This document shows, piece by piece, positions 1 through 7,823 of a stretch of 64,000 nucleotides of DNA. Positions within the stretch are counted from its first letter, which is position 1. Every line of letters begins with the position of its first letter. Both the position numbers and the translations under genes were made by a program. Below the pieces are notes generated by a model that saw only the letters and a program-made list of their open reading frames with translations, was not told the DNA's origin and searched no databases. This DNA is from Crystallibacter degradans (GTDB taxonomy: Bacteria > Actinomycetota > Actinomycetes > Actinomycetales > Micrococcaceae), in the NCBI RefSeq assembly GCF_012952295.1, contig NZ_JABBCH010000004.1:248001-312000 (forward strand). The letters are read 5' to 3'.

Positions 1-369
1 TCCCAGTGCCGCCGCTCCCAGACCCAGGGACAGGTTGGCAGCAAGATTGACGACGGCGCCAACCGGCCGCCGTTCTGCCCACAGTCTTACGGTGGCAACC
101 GTCCAGGAGCTGAACGTGGTGAGGCCTCCGGCCAGTCCAGTCGCCACCGAAGTACTCCATGGCTCCGCCAGCGAATTCTGTGCGGTCACTGAACAGGCCA
201 GCCCGATGATGAACGAGCCGACCACGTTGACCAGCAAGGTTGACCAGGGCCAGGCTGTACGCGCCGTCCCGGAGGCAGCGGCACGGCTGAACAGGGTATC
301 AGCGGCGAATCTTGCCAGCGCCCCTGCCATGCCGAAGACACCTACCAGCAGCGCGGCCAAAGCCGTCAC
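1..369 (-). CDS. crcB: CrcB-type fluoride channel, second tandem copy (3' end outside window)
   Basis: Membrane fluoride exporter of the Fluc/CrcB family. Reading the minus strand from a GTG at 369 gives 123 codons open to the window edge, so the last part of the protein is missing. Family marks are visible: a hydrophobic N-terminal helix, NVVGSFIIG near residue 50 and GGLTTFSSW in the third helix, the region that lines the fluoride path. The GTG overlaps the stop of the preceding crcB (GTGA), so the two are translationally coupled. Fluc channels are dual-topology dimers, and tandem copies in Gram-positive bacteria commonly form heterodimers; that this pair does so is inference. Confidence 0.88.
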   Translation of the reverse strand, partial: MTALAALLVGVFGMAGALARFAADTLFSRAAASGTARTAWPWSTLLVNVVGSFIIGLACSVTAQNSLAEPWSTSVATGLAGGLTTFSSWTVATVRLWAERRPVGAVVNLAANLSLGLGAAALG

Positions 370-830
370 GATTGTCCACCCGCTAACCCGGCCGAGCGCC
401 TGCCGAGCACGTGGCCGAGTACCAAACCGGCCACGGCTGCGGCGAGCCCGGCAGCGAGGGACAGGCCCAGATACGCCATCCACACATGGTGACTGCCGGC
501 AGCGGCGAGTTGGTCGATGGCGATGACCACTGCCGAAAAGGTGGTGAAGGAGCCGAGCAGCCCAGGGCCGAGGCCGGCTTGGAGCCAGGACGGAGCGGCC
601 GCCCGTTCCGCCCAGAAGGAGGTGAGCAGCCCCAGCAGGAGGCTGCCCGCGATATTGATGGCCAGGGTGGTCCAGGGGAGACCGCCGCCGTCTTCGGGAA
701 AGACCAGTCCCAGGCCGTAGCGCGCCTCGGTGCCGAGCAGTCCGCCAACAGCCACGGCCATCCATGCGGTGGCAGGCGGCAGCGGAGGTTTCCCCGACCG
801 CTCGAGGTGCGCCCCCGGCGTCGTTCTCAT
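366..830 (-). CDS. crcB: CrcB-type fluoride channel, first tandem copy
   Basis: Fluoride channel of 154 residues with four predicted membrane segments. NIAGSLLLG and GLLGSFTTFS match the conserved Fluc motifs. An ATG at 830 overlaps the mntR stop (ATGA), which is why I chose it over a longer reading frame starting at 875 inside mntR. It lies between mntR and the second crcB with overlaps on both sides, so it should be transcribed with the manganese genes. No fluoride riboswitch can fit in front of it, because there is no intergenic space. Pairing of CrcB with a manganese operon is unusual. Confidence 0.9.
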   Translation of the reverse strand: MRTTPGAHLERSGKPPLPPATAWMAVAVGGLLGTEARYGLGLVFPEDGGGLPWTTLAINIAGSLLLGLLTSFWAERAAAPSWLQAGLGPGLLGSFTTFSAVVIAIDQLAAAGSHHVWMAYLGLSLAAGLAAAVAGLVLGHVLGRRSAGLAGGQS

Positions 831-1558
831 GTGGCGAGTGCGCAGCCGGCGTGCGGTTTGTCGCTGAAAACCCACAGTGCCGATGCGGCCTCATCGCCCA
901 GGTCCAGCTCCCGGTCCCGCCCGGCGGTGCCGACGCGGACTACCACGGGGCCGCCGAACGGCTTTCGGCCAATGACCTCCACATGGTCATCCAGGCCGAT
1001 GTCCTCGGCGCTGAGGAACCTCAGGAGTGCTGGGTTCGAGTCGCTGATGCGGGTGATCCGGCCCGTATGGCCAGCATCCAAAATCGCCAGCTGGTGCGCC
1101 TGCGGGATGTCCACGGTGCCGTGCGCATCCGGAATCGGATCGCCGTGCGGGTCGCGGTGGGGATAGCCGAGTTTGGCTGACAGCCGCTCGATGAAAGTGT
1201 CCGAAACGGTGTGCTCGAGCAGTTCGGCCTCGTCGTGGACCTCGTCCCAGGCATAGTCGAGTTCCTGGACCAGGAAAGTCTCCAGCAGCCGGTGCCGGCG
1301 GACCATGGCCAGAGCAAGCCGGCGGCCCTCGTCGCTCAGTTCCACGGCACTGTACGGCTCGTGGATGGCGAGGCCAAGCTCGACGAGCTTGCGCACCATC
1401 TCCGACACCGAGGAGTTGGCGACGCCCAGCCTGTTGGCCAGCTGGGACGAGCTGATGGGTTCGTCCTGCCACTCGGTGAAGGAGTAGATCACCTTGACGT
1501 AGTCCTGGACACTGGCGGAGCCGCTGCTAAGGGCGGGACTGTGCTTGTTAGGAGGCAT
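827..1558 (-). CDS. mntR: Manganese-responsive DtxR-family repressor (MntR type)
   Basis: Metal-dependent transcriptional regulator of 243 residues. It has an N-terminal winged helix-turn-helix (about residues 16-75, starting SVQDYVKVIYSF, recognition helix near SSVSEMVRKL), a dimerisation and metal-binding domain (to about 150, with the family motif GYPHRDPHGDPIP) and a C-terminal SH3-like domain. I took the ATG at 1558, 8 nt after the permease stop, because residues upstream of it in the longer frame look non-coding. Location directly behind a manganese importer indicates Mn rather than Fe sensing. It probably represses this operon through the palindrome at 4135-4150. IdeR/DtxR-like iron sensing is the alternative. 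Confidence 0.88.
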   Translation of the reverse strand: MPPNKHSPALSSGSASVQDYVKVIYSFTEWQDEPISSSQLANRLGVANSSVSEMVRKLVELGLAIHEPYSAVELSDEGRRLALAMVRRHRLLETFLVQELDYAWDEVHDEAELLEHTVSDTFIERLSAKLGYPHRDPHGDPIPDAHGTVDIPQAHQLAILDAGHTGRITRISDSNPALLRFLSAEDIGLDDHVEVIGRKPFGGPVVVRVGTAGRDRELDLGDEAASALWVFSDKPHAGCALAT

Positions 1559-1566
1559 CTTGTTCT

Positions 1567-2460
1567 CTAGACGGACGTGGGGATGCTCGGCTGTTCGGAG
1601 ACCCGGCGCCTGGCGCTGCGCCGCCGCTGCCATTGCCAGACTACCCCGTTGCGCCGGGCGAACAGGTAGACGACGACGAAGACCACGGACTGGGCCAGGA
1701 CCACGGAGGCGCCGGTGGAAATGTCCAGGTAGTAGCTGGCGTAGATGCCGGCAACCGCGGCCGATGCCGTTATCGACGCGGCGATCAGCAGCATCGTGTC
1801 AAAGCTGCGGGTCAACAGGAATGCGGTGGCGCCGGGTGTGATCAGCATGGCCACCATCAGGATAATGCCGACCGCTTGCAGGCCCACCACAACGGTCAGG
1901 GCCAGCAGGCCCAGCATCAGGGCGGAAAGCCAGCGGGTGTTCAGCCCGATGGCGTGGGCATGGATCCGGTCGAACGCGAGCAGCGTCAGGTCGCGCCGTT
2001 TGTAGAGCAGCACGGCCAGCGTAATGGCGCCCAGGACGAGGACCTGGAACAGTTCGGCGGTGTTCACACCGAGGACGTTGCCGAACAGGATGTGCTGCAG
2101 ATCCGTTTGGCTCGGAGTCTTGGAAATGATGGCCAGACCCAGGGCAAAAAGCCCGGTAAAAACGACGCCGATGGCTGTGTCCGCTTTGAGTTTCGTGGTG
2201 GACCGGACGGCGCCGATCAGCGCTACCGCACCGGCGCCGAAGATGAAGGCGCCCAGCGAGAACGGCAGACCGACAATGTACGCCAGCGCGACGCCGGGCA
2301 GCACCGCGTGGGATACGGCGTCGCCCATGAGCGACCAGCCCATCAGGATCAGCCAGCAGGACAGCACTGCGGAGACCACGGCCGCCGCCAGCGTCACTAG
2401 CAGCGCGCGGGTCAAGAAGCCGTACTGCAGCGGCTCCAGTACCCAATTAATGACGTCCAT
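1567..2460 (-). CDS. mntC: Manganese ABC importer, membrane permease
   Basis: Permease of the ZnuB/MntC family (ABC-3), 297 residues with about eight hydrophobic segments. It forms the membrane channel of the importer with the ATPase encoded immediately upstream (2447-3226), whose 3' end it overlaps by 14 nt. The segment GDAVSHAVLPGVALAYIVG, which contacts the ATPase in this family, is present. The C-terminal tail (from about residue 275) is rich in arginine and cytoplasmic. Metal specificity cannot be read from the permease itself; manganese is inferred from the ATPase and binding-protein motifs and from mntR. Confidence 0.93.
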   Translation of the reverse strand: MDVINWVLEPLQYGFLTRALLVTLAAAVVSAVLSCWLILMGWSLMGDAVSHAVLPGVALAYIVGLPFSLGAFIFGAGAVALIGAVRSTTKLKADTAIGVVFTGLFALGLAIISKTPSQTDLQHILFGNVLGVNTAELFQVLVLGAITLAVLLYKRRDLTLLAFDRIHAHAIGLNTRWLSALMLGLLALTVVVGLQAVGIILMVAMLITPGATAFLLTRSFDTMLLIAASITASAAVAGIYASYYLDISTGASVVLAQSVVFVVVYLFARRNGVVWQWQRRRSARRRVSEQPSIPTSV

Positions 2461-3226
2461 GATGCGCTCCTTCCGGGGCGGTGGCGAGGGCGGTTCCGAA
2501 AGCCCGGGCGAGGTTCTCGTTGGTCAGGACCGCTTCGGGTTTGCCGTGGGCGAGCACCCGCTGGTGGAGCAAGACAGCTTCATCGCAGAGCTGGGGGATG
2601 CCGGCCAGGTCATGGGTCGAGACCAACACGGTCCGGCCTTCGTCCCGCAGCTCCTTGAACAGGGTGATCAGGGCACTCTCGGAGCCCTTGTCGACACCGG
2701 CAAACGGCTCATCGAGCAGCAGCAGCCCGGCATCCTGGGCAATTCCCCGCGCCACGAAGGCCCGCTTCCGCTGACCGCCCGAGAGCTCGCCGATCTGCCG
2801 GTGCTGGAGCTCCGACAGGCCAACACGTTCCAGTGCTGCCGCCACAGCCTCCCGGTCGGCGCGATGCGCGCGGCGGGCCCGTCCCAGCCTGCCATAACGG
2901 CCCATCATGACGACGTCGCGGACGGATACGGGAAATGTCCAGTCCACATCTTCGGACTGCGGCACGTAGGAGACGACATTGAGCTTCCGCGCGTCCTTGG
3001 GCTCGACGCCGAACAGACGCACGTCGCCTTTGGTCGCCTGGACGAGGCCCATGAGGGATTTGAACAGCGTGGACTTGCCGGATCCGTTGACGCCGATCAG
3101 CCCACAAATGGTCTGCGGCCGGATGGTCAGCGTCACGCCGTCCAGCGCTATGACCTCGTTGTACGCCACGTGCAGCGACCTCACGGTAATGGCGTCGGCG
3201 CCGGTGGGAAGTTCATGCACACTCAT
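2447..3226 (-). CDS. mntB: Manganese ABC importer, ATP-binding subunit
   Basis: ABC ATPase of 259 residues that powers manganese uptake. Walker A GVNGSGKST is at residues 45-53, the LSGGQ signature at 147-151, Walker B LLLLDEP at 167-173, with a following STHD H-loop. The stretch YVPQSEDVDWTFPVSVRDVV after the Q-loop is characteristic of manganese-type (Sit/Mnt/Psa) ATPases rather than zinc-type ZnuC, and is the best in-sequence evidence for the metal. The start overlaps the mntA stop by 4 nt (ATGA). The C-terminus ends in a short His-rich tail (HHGRH). Confidence 0.94.
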   Translation of the reverse strand: MSVHELPTGADAITVRSLHVAYNEVIALDGVTLTIRPQTICGLIGVNGSGKSTLFKSLMGLVQATKGDVRLFGVEPKDARKLNVVSYVPQSEDVDWTFPVSVRDVVMMGRYGRLGRARRAHRADREAVAAALERVGLSELQHRQIGELSGGQRKRAFVARGIAQDAGLLLLDEPFAGVDKGSESALITLFKELRDEGRTVLVSTHDLAGIPQLCDEAVLLHQRVLAHGKPEAVLTNENLARAFGTALATAPEGAHHGRH

Positions 3227-4143
3227 GAGGCCAGTCCTTCTTTGATCAGGGCGATGTCATGCCGGATAAGGTCCAGGTGGCTCGGCACCGGGCCCTCGGG
3301 GCCGGACAGCGAATCCACGTAGAGCGGGGTGATGAGCTCGGTGCCGGTAGCTGCGGCAACCTGTTCCATGGCGCCCGGATTCACCGTGGATTCGCAGAAC
3401 ACGGCCGGAACCTGGTTCTGCTGCACAAAGGCGATCGTGTCTTTGATCTGCCGGGGTGTGCCTTCGGCATCGGAGTTTACCGGCCACAGGAAAGCTTCTT
3501 TCAGGCCGGCGTCCCTGGCCAGGTAGGAGAAAGCGCCCTCGCACGTAACAAGGGCGGCAACGGAGCCGGTGTCACGGAACGCGTCCTTCAGTTCCTGCAT
3601 GACACCGTCCAGTTGGTCCTTGTACCGCTCGCCGTTGGCACGGAAGTCCGCGGCATGCACCGGATCCAGTTCGCTCAGGGCAACCACGGTGTTGTCGACA
3701 TAGACCTTGGCGGCCTCCGGCGACATCCAGGCATGCGGATTGGGCTTGCCCTCATAGTTTCCGGAGCGGATATCCACAGGGTCGATCCCCTCGGACAGGA
3801 CGGCGTGCGGGGCCGGAACCGCCGTCACAAACCGCGCGAACCAACGTTCCAGGCCCAGGCCGTTGTCGAGAATCAGGTCCGCTTCCTGGGCACCGACAAG
3901 ATCCGAAGGAGTGGGCTGGTAGCCGTGGATCTCCGCGCCCACCTTGGTGATCGATTCCACCCGCACGTGCTCGCCGGCGACTTGGCGCACCAGATCCGCA
4001 AGCACCGTGAAAGTGGTGAGCACCATGGGCCGCTCGTCGGACGGCTCCGGTACGGCGGCCGAACCGTTGCCCACGGGACCGCAGGCCGTCAGCATGCTCA
4101 GCGACAAGACGGCCAGCACCACGGACCACAGTTTTTTCGGCAT
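3223..4143 (-). CDS. mntA: Manganese ABC importer, metal-binding lipoprotein
   Basis: Cluster A-I solute-binding lipoprotein of 306 residues. A signal peptide ends in lipobox LTAC with the lipidated Cys21. Four metal ligands line up with the PsaA/MntC pattern: His73 (AEIHGYQP), His137 (NPHAWMSP), Glu202 (TCEGAFSYL) and Asp277 (YVDSLSGP). A Glu at the third site, where zinc-specific ZnuA proteins have His, supports manganese. I took ATG 4143 because it gives a normal signal peptide; the frame is open further upstream. No Shine-Dalgarno is evident, so the mRNA may be leaderless or nearly so. First gene of mntABC-mntR-crcB-crcB. Confidence 0.93.
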   Translation of the reverse strand: MPKKLWSVVLAVLSLSMLTACGPVGNGSAAVPEPSDERPMVLTTFTVLADLVRQVAGEHVRVESITKVGAEIHGYQPTPSDLVGAQEADLILDNGLGLERWFARFVTAVPAPHAVLSEGIDPVDIRSGNYEGKPNPHAWMSPEAAKVYVDNTVVALSELDPVHAADFRANGERYKDQLDGVMQELKDAFRDTGSVAALVTCEGAFSYLARDAGLKEAFLWPVNSDAEGTPRQIKDTIAFVQQNQVPAVFCESTVNPGAMEQVAAATGTELITPLYVDSLSGPEGPVPSHLDLIRHDIALIKEGLAS

Positions 4144-4150
4144 GCCTAAA
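4135..4150 (-). promoter_or_regulatory. Candidate MntR operator over the mntA start codon
   Basis: On the minus strand TTTAGGCATGCCGAAA is a 16-bp palindrome with one mismatched pair, centred on the mntA ATG. Its TTTAGG/CCTAAA-like half sites resemble operators of DtxR-family regulators. Lying across the start codon and just after an AT-rich -10-like stretch, it would block transcription or initiation when MntR is metal-loaded. The assignment to MntR is inference. Confidence 0.6.
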
Positions 4151-4172
4151 TTTATCGCAAAGCTGCACCGGA

Positions 4173-4178
4173 ATAATA
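4173..4178 (-). promoter_or_regulatory. Candidate -10 element for the mnt operon
   Basis: TATTAT on the minus strand, 29 nt before the mntA start codon, is the closest match to a sigma-A -10 box in the gap between the methyltransferase gene and mntA. No good -35 is seen. A second AT-rich option (TAAATT) lies directly before the operator. Confidence 0.3.
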
Positions 4179-4297
4179 GGGTGCGGCAAAAATTTCTGCA
4201 CGTTACCTGGCGGAGCGGCACGGAAGTCACGGAGCGGAGCGGGCGCAGAATGCCGACAAGTCGACGCAGAAGACTCCGAACCTAGCAGTCAGCCTTC

Positions 4298-5062
4298 CTA
4301 GCGGTCAGCCTTCACTGCGCGCCAGGTCAGGGTCAGGTAGGGGAGCCGGATAATCTCTTCCCGGGCATGGCCCAGATGTTCATGCAAGTACCAGTCAAGG
4401 TTTCCCAGCACTTTTGCACGCGTCTGTTCGTTGGCGCGCAGATAGTAGCTGCGCGACTTGACCAGTTCCAGCAAGTCGGCGGGCGTGAGCGGATCCGCCC
4501 AGTGGGTTTCGTGGCCCTCATGCCGGATGAACTCAGGGCCGATGAAGGGGCGGAAGTCCGGCCTGTAGACGTCACCGGCATGCATGATCCGGGAGAGCCG
4601 GTGGACCCAGGGAATGGAGACATCGAGCTGGTTCCAGATCAACCCCAGCGTTCCCCCTGGCCTCAGGATCCGGGCAGCCTCCGCACTGGCAGCGGCCTGA
4701 TCCACCCAGTGCCAGGCCTGCGCCACGGTGACCAGATCGACGGCGGCATCTGCGATAGCGGTGTGTTCGGCCGTTCCCATCAGGATGCGGGCCGCGGGAT
4801 AATTGGTTGCCAGTTGCTCCAGCATGTCGGCCGAAGGATCCACGGCGGTCACCCGCAGACCCCGGGCGAGCAACGCGGCCGTATATTTTCCGGTACCGGC
4901 GCCTACATCCGCGGCGTCCCGTGCCGACGGCGGCACCAGCCAATCGACGGCGTCATCAGGGTAGCCGGGACGGACCCGGTCATAATGCGCGCCACCCTGC
5001 TGGAAGCTGCTGCCGAACTCCCGGCGCCGTTCGTCGTCCATCCGGGGTCCGCCGCGAACCAC
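4298..5062 (-). CDS. Class I SAM-dependent methyltransferase, substrate unknown
   Basis: Predicted soluble methyltransferase of 254 residues with the class I Rossmann fold: motif I DVGAGTGKYT (about residues 52-61) binds S-adenosylmethionine, followed by TAVDPSADML (motif II) and the RPGGTLGLIWN strand-loop (about 135-145). It resembles Methyltransf_11 proteins related to trans-aconitate or ubiquinone methyltransferases, but nothing shows the substrate. I chose GTG 5062 because GAGGAG lies 7 nt upstream; a GTG at 5068 is too close to that site and ATG 5041 also remains possible. Its neighbour upstream is controlled by a SAM riboswitch; 157 nt separate them. Confidence 0.8.
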   Translation of the reverse strand: MVRGGPRMDDERRREFGSSFQQGGAHYDRVRPGYPDDAVDWLVPPSARDAADVGAGTGKYTAALLARGLRVTAVDPSADMLEQLATNYPAARILMGTAEHTAIADAAVDLVTVAQAWHWVDQAAASAEAARILRPGGTLGLIWNQLDVSIPWVHRLSRIMHAGDVYRPDFRPFIGPEFIRHEGHETHWADPLTPADLLELVKSRSYYLRANEQTRAKVLGNLDWYLHEHLGHAREEIIRLPYLTLTWRAVKADR

Positions 5063-5219
5063 TGCCACACTCCTCGTGCACCCACATCACTCAGTCACTG
5101 ATCTGTCGCTGTCGCTGACGCTGTCATTGACGCCGCCAGCTGCCTGTGCCACTGAACAGGCGGCTTCGCAACGACGGGTCAATTAGATCATGCTCCATCC
5201 GGCGTGCAGGGATACGTTC

Positions 5220-6599
5220 CTAACCCAAGGAGCACGGTGCCGCCCCGGCGGTTCCCGGGGTCGCCGGTGCCCACTCGGGGAAGGCCCGTGTTTCAACCGC
5301 TGGAACCCAGCGTCCGCTCTCGACGACGTAGTCGTGGCACAGGCCGTCGCGGACCAGTGCTGCCACGCCGTCCGCGACTCGCGCCGCGTCCTCCAGACGG
5401 GAACCCAGTCCGAAGCTGGCACGGAGCGAACCGGACGGCAGCCCGAGGCGGTTGAGCAAGGGATGGGCGCAGAACTTGCCGTCCCGCACACCGACGCCGT
5501 GCTCGGCCGAAAGATACGCGGCCACGAGGCCAGCATCGTAGCCGGCCACCGAAAAATTAACGACGCCGATGGCATCCAGCGGGGTGGTCTCCTCGCTGAA
5601 GATCCGGTGCACGGTGACCGAGTCCACCGCCTCCAGCCGCTCCGTGAGGTACCCACGCAACACTGACTCATGCTGCTGCCAGGCGGCCTCATCCAGCTGT
5701 GCAATGTGCTCGGCAGCCCGGGCCAAAGTGGCCGCACCGAGCACGTTGGGCGAACCGGCCTCGTGCCGGGCCGGCCCCGTTGTCCAGACCACGCTGTCCA
5801 GCCGGACCTGTTTCACCGCGCCGCCGCCAGCCAGATGCGGTGTGCCGGAATCCAACCAGTCGGCCCGGCCGATGATAGCTCCCGCACCAAAGGGGGCGTA
5901 GAGCTTGTGCCCGGAGAGGACCACATAGTCAATGTTGTCCCGGGCGATGTCGAGCCGCCGGTGCGGGGCGAGCTGCGCCGCATCCACCACTACCCGGGCA
6001 CCATGGCGGTGGGCAAGCCGAGCGGTTTCGGCAATCGGGAAGATCTCGCCGGTAACATTCGACGCTCCGGTGATGGCTACGAGCGCCACCTGTCCTCCGG
6101 CCAGCTCGGCCTCGATTGCCTCGAGTGTGGCGGCAACACTCGGCCGGGCTACCACGCTGCGATGCGGCACCGCCTGCCAGGGCAGCAGGTTGGCGTGGTG
6201 CTCGATGTCCAGGTAGAGCACTTCGCCGCTGTCCGGGATGCAGCCGGCCAGCAGGTTCAGGGAATCGGTGGTGTTACGGGTGAAGATGACCAGGTCATCG
6301 GTCCGCCCGCCCACAAACGTACGCAGGACCTCGCGTGAATGCTCGTAAACGGAGGTGGAGACCTGGGACGCATAGCCGGCTCCACGGTGGACGCTCGCGT
6401 AATAGGGGAGCAGCTGTTCCAGATAGGCCGCGACAGAAGCCAAGGCGGGCGCCGACGCGGCGTAGTCCAGATTGGCATAGCGGATGGTGCCGCCGTCCAG
6501 CAGGGGAGCGGCGAGTTCTGCGCCCGCAACTTCCTGGAACGGTTGTTCCGCTGCCAACAGTTCGGGGGACAGGGCGGATTCGATAACGGTGGTGCTCAT
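5220..6599 (-). CDS. Class V aminotransferase / cysteine desulfurase-like PLP enzyme
   Basis: PLP-dependent fold-type I enzyme of 459 residues related to SufS/CsdA. Visible residues: His134 in EHHANLLPW, Asp206 in VVVDAAQ, the Schiff-base Lys232 in SGHKLYAPFG, and Cys377 in DGKFCAHPLL at the position of the desulfurase cysteine loop. Compared with about 410 residues for SufS, it has a longer N-terminus and a Pro/Ala-rich C-terminal tail (from about 437). There are no suf genes nearby, so it is not the housekeeping Fe-S desulfurase. A SAM-IV riboswitch (6632-6757) precedes it, which ties it to sulfur amino-acid metabolism, for example sulfur mobilisation from cysteine. The exact reaction is unknown. 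The SD GAGG precedes ATG 6599. Confidence 0.87.
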   Translation of the reverse strand: MSTTVIESALSPELLAAEQPFQEVAGAELAAPLLDGGTIRYANLDYAASAPALASVAAYLEQLLPYYASVHRGAGYASQVSTSVYEHSREVLRTFVGGRTDDLVIFTRNTTDSLNLLAGCIPDSGEVLYLDIEHHANLLPWQAVPHRSVVARPSVAATLEAIEAELAGGQVALVAITGASNVTGEIFPIAETARLAHRHGARVVVDAAQLAPHRRLDIARDNIDYVVLSGHKLYAPFGAGAIIGRADWLDSGTPHLAGGGAVKQVRLDSVVWTTGPARHEAGSPNVLGAATLARAAEHIAQLDEAAWQQHESVLRGYLTERLEAVDSVTVHRIFSEETTPLDAIGVVNFSVAGYDAGLVAAYLSAEHGVGVRDGKFCAHPLLNRLGLPSGSLRASFGLGSRLEDAARVADGVAALVRDGLCHDYVVESGRWVPAVETRAFPEWAPATPGTAGAAPCSLG

Positions 6600-6603
6600 G
6601 TGA

Positions 6604-6618
6604 CCTCATCTGGTGAGG
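6604..6618 (-). promoter_or_regulatory. SD-sequestering hairpin, likely riboswitch expression platform
   Basis: On the minus strand CCTCA-CCAGA-TGAGG forms a 5-bp hairpin whose 3' arm contains the GAGG ribosome-binding site of the class V aminotransferase, 4 nt before its ATG. It lies directly after the SAM-IV aptamer. Sequestration on SAM binding, hence translational control, is inferred. Confidence 0.5.
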
Positions 6619-6631
6619 GATCCGTGCCCAT

Positions 6632-6757
6632 GGCAGAGCGGATCCGCGCTTGCCGAACCAGTCCGGAACGGCCAGGTCGTCACCCGGGGCACCCCGCCGC
6701 GGTAGGAGGGTTGCCGGCCAGCAAACCGGGGTTTAGCGCTGGCACTCGTGACCTGCC
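6632..6757 (-). promoter_or_regulatory. SAM-IV riboswitch aptamer
   Basis: The minus strand carries the conserved SAM-IV elements in order: GGTCACGAGTGCCAGCG, CTGGCCGGCAACCCTCC, a GGGGTGCCCCGGGTGACGACC closing segment, then a variable hairpin and the 3' pseudoknot segment GGCAAGCGCGG. The first and closing segments pair as stem P1 (GGTC/GACC). This class binds S-adenosylmethionine and is typical of Actinobacteria. A -10-like AATAAT at 6764-6769 lies just upstream. The element is followed by the aminotransferase start 33 nt downstream. Confidence 0.92.
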
Positions 6758-6810
6758 ATCGAGATTATTATCCGGCCGGAGCCGCCGCATCTTTGTTACG
6801 GGAACGAAAA

Positions 6811-6842
6811 GGCGGCCATCCCCGGAAAAGGGGACGGCCGCC
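6811..6842 (-). terminator. Rho-independent terminator of hisN
   Basis: On the minus strand a GC-rich stem (arms of 13 nt with one mismatch, core GGCGGCC/GGCCGCC) is followed by TTTTCG. It lies 26 nt after the hisN stop and isolates hisN from the riboswitch-controlled gene. Confidence 0.8.
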
Positions 6843-6867
6843 GTCGTAATTCGTCACAAAGGCAGTG

Positions 6868-7755
6868 TCAGCGCCTGCCGTCCGCCTCCACGGAGGCCTC
6901 CGGAGCGGTTTCCGGCACGGGCGCCTCCTGCGGATGGGCGGCCGGACGCTGGCCACGCAACGCAGGATTGAGCCGGTAGAGCACCTCGTCGTGGAGCGTG
7001 CCGTTGGTGGCCAGCGCATTGCCGCCGAACGGGCCGTTCTCGCCCTCGAGCGAGCTGAACCGTCCGCCGGCTTCGGTGACGATCGGAACCAGTGCGGCCA
7101 TGTCGTAGAGGTTGAGTTCCGGTTCGCAGGCAATGTCGACGGCGCCCTCGGCCACCATGCAGTAGGACCAGAAGTCCCCGTAGGCTCGGGTGCGCCAGAC
7201 GGACTCGGTGAGGCCGAGGAACTCCGGGAAGTTGCCCCGTTCCTGCCAGCCGGTAAGGCTGGAATAGGAGAGGGACGCGTCCTCGAGCCGGTTGACATCG
7301 GATACCCGGAGCCGGGTGGCCGCGGACAGCGAACGTCCCATGTAGGCGCCGGTTCCGGTCGCGGCCCACCACCGCTTGCCCAAGGCGGGCGCGCTCACCA
7401 GCCCGACAACGGGCCGGTCCTCGTCCACCAGTGCGATCAGGGTGGCCCAGACCGGCACGCCGCGGACGAAGTTCTTCGTGCCGTCAATGGGATCGATGAT
7501 CCAGCGGCGGGAGCCGTGGCCGCTGCTGCCGTACTCTTCGCCGAGGACTGCGTCGCGTGGCCGCGCCCGGGAGAGCTGGCCGCGGATGGCCTCTTCGGCG
7601 GCGCGGTCCGCATCCGTGACAGGGGTGAGATCCGGTTTGGTCTCGATTTTCAGGTCCAGCGCCTTGAAGCGGGCCATGGTCTGCGAATCCACGGAATCGG
7701 CCATCACATGGGCCAGGCGCAGATCGTCGTTATAGCTTTGAACGTCACGGGTCAT
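6868..7755 (-). CDS. hisN: Histidinol-phosphatase, IMPase type
   Basis: Converts histidinol phosphate to histidinol in histidine synthesis; cytosolic, Mg-dependent. The 295-residue protein has all inositol-monophosphatase family metal motifs: the Glu of LGEEYG, WIIDPIDGTKNFVRG (two Asp ligands) and WSYCMVAEGAVDIACEP followed by YDMAAL near the C-terminus. In Actinobacteria this family member beside rsgA and aroA is usually HisN, which is why I prefer that name over a generic inositol phosphatase. I chose ATG 7755 because a TAAGTT -10 box stands 7 nt before it; the longer frame upstream has no such support. The C-terminal 25 residues are Pro/Ala/Glu-rich. Confidence 0.87.
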   Translation of the reverse strand: MTRDVQSYNDDLRLAHVMADSVDSQTMARFKALDLKIETKPDLTPVTDADRAAEEAIRGQLSRARPRDAVLGEEYGSSGHGSRRWIIDPIDGTKNFVRGVPVWATLIALVDEDRPVVGLVSAPALGKRWWAATGTGAYMGRSLSAATRLRVSDVNRLEDASLSYSSLTGWQERGNFPEFLGLTESVWRTRAYGDFWSYCMVAEGAVDIACEPELNLYDMAALVPIVTEAGGRFSSLEGENGPFGGNALATNGTLHDEVLYRLNPALRGQRPAAHPQEAPVPETAPEASVEADGRR

Positions 7756-7762
7756 AGGCTTC

Positions 7763-7768
7763 AACTTA
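7763..7768 (-). promoter_or_regulatory. -10 box of a leaderless hisN transcript
   Basis: TAAGTT on the minus strand lies 7 nt before the hisN ATG, with no Shine-Dalgarno between. This is the spacing of leaderless actinobacterial promoters, so the mRNA would start at the start codon. Confidence 0.5.
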
Positions 7769-7823
7769 TCCTTATTTGGCCGCCGGATGCGGGATGTGAA
7801 GTCCTTAACCGACGACGGCGGCG

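Noticed and set aside
827-875. Fluoride riboswitch in front of crcB
   Set aside because: The crcB start overlaps the mntR stop, so there is no untranslated space for an aptamer.
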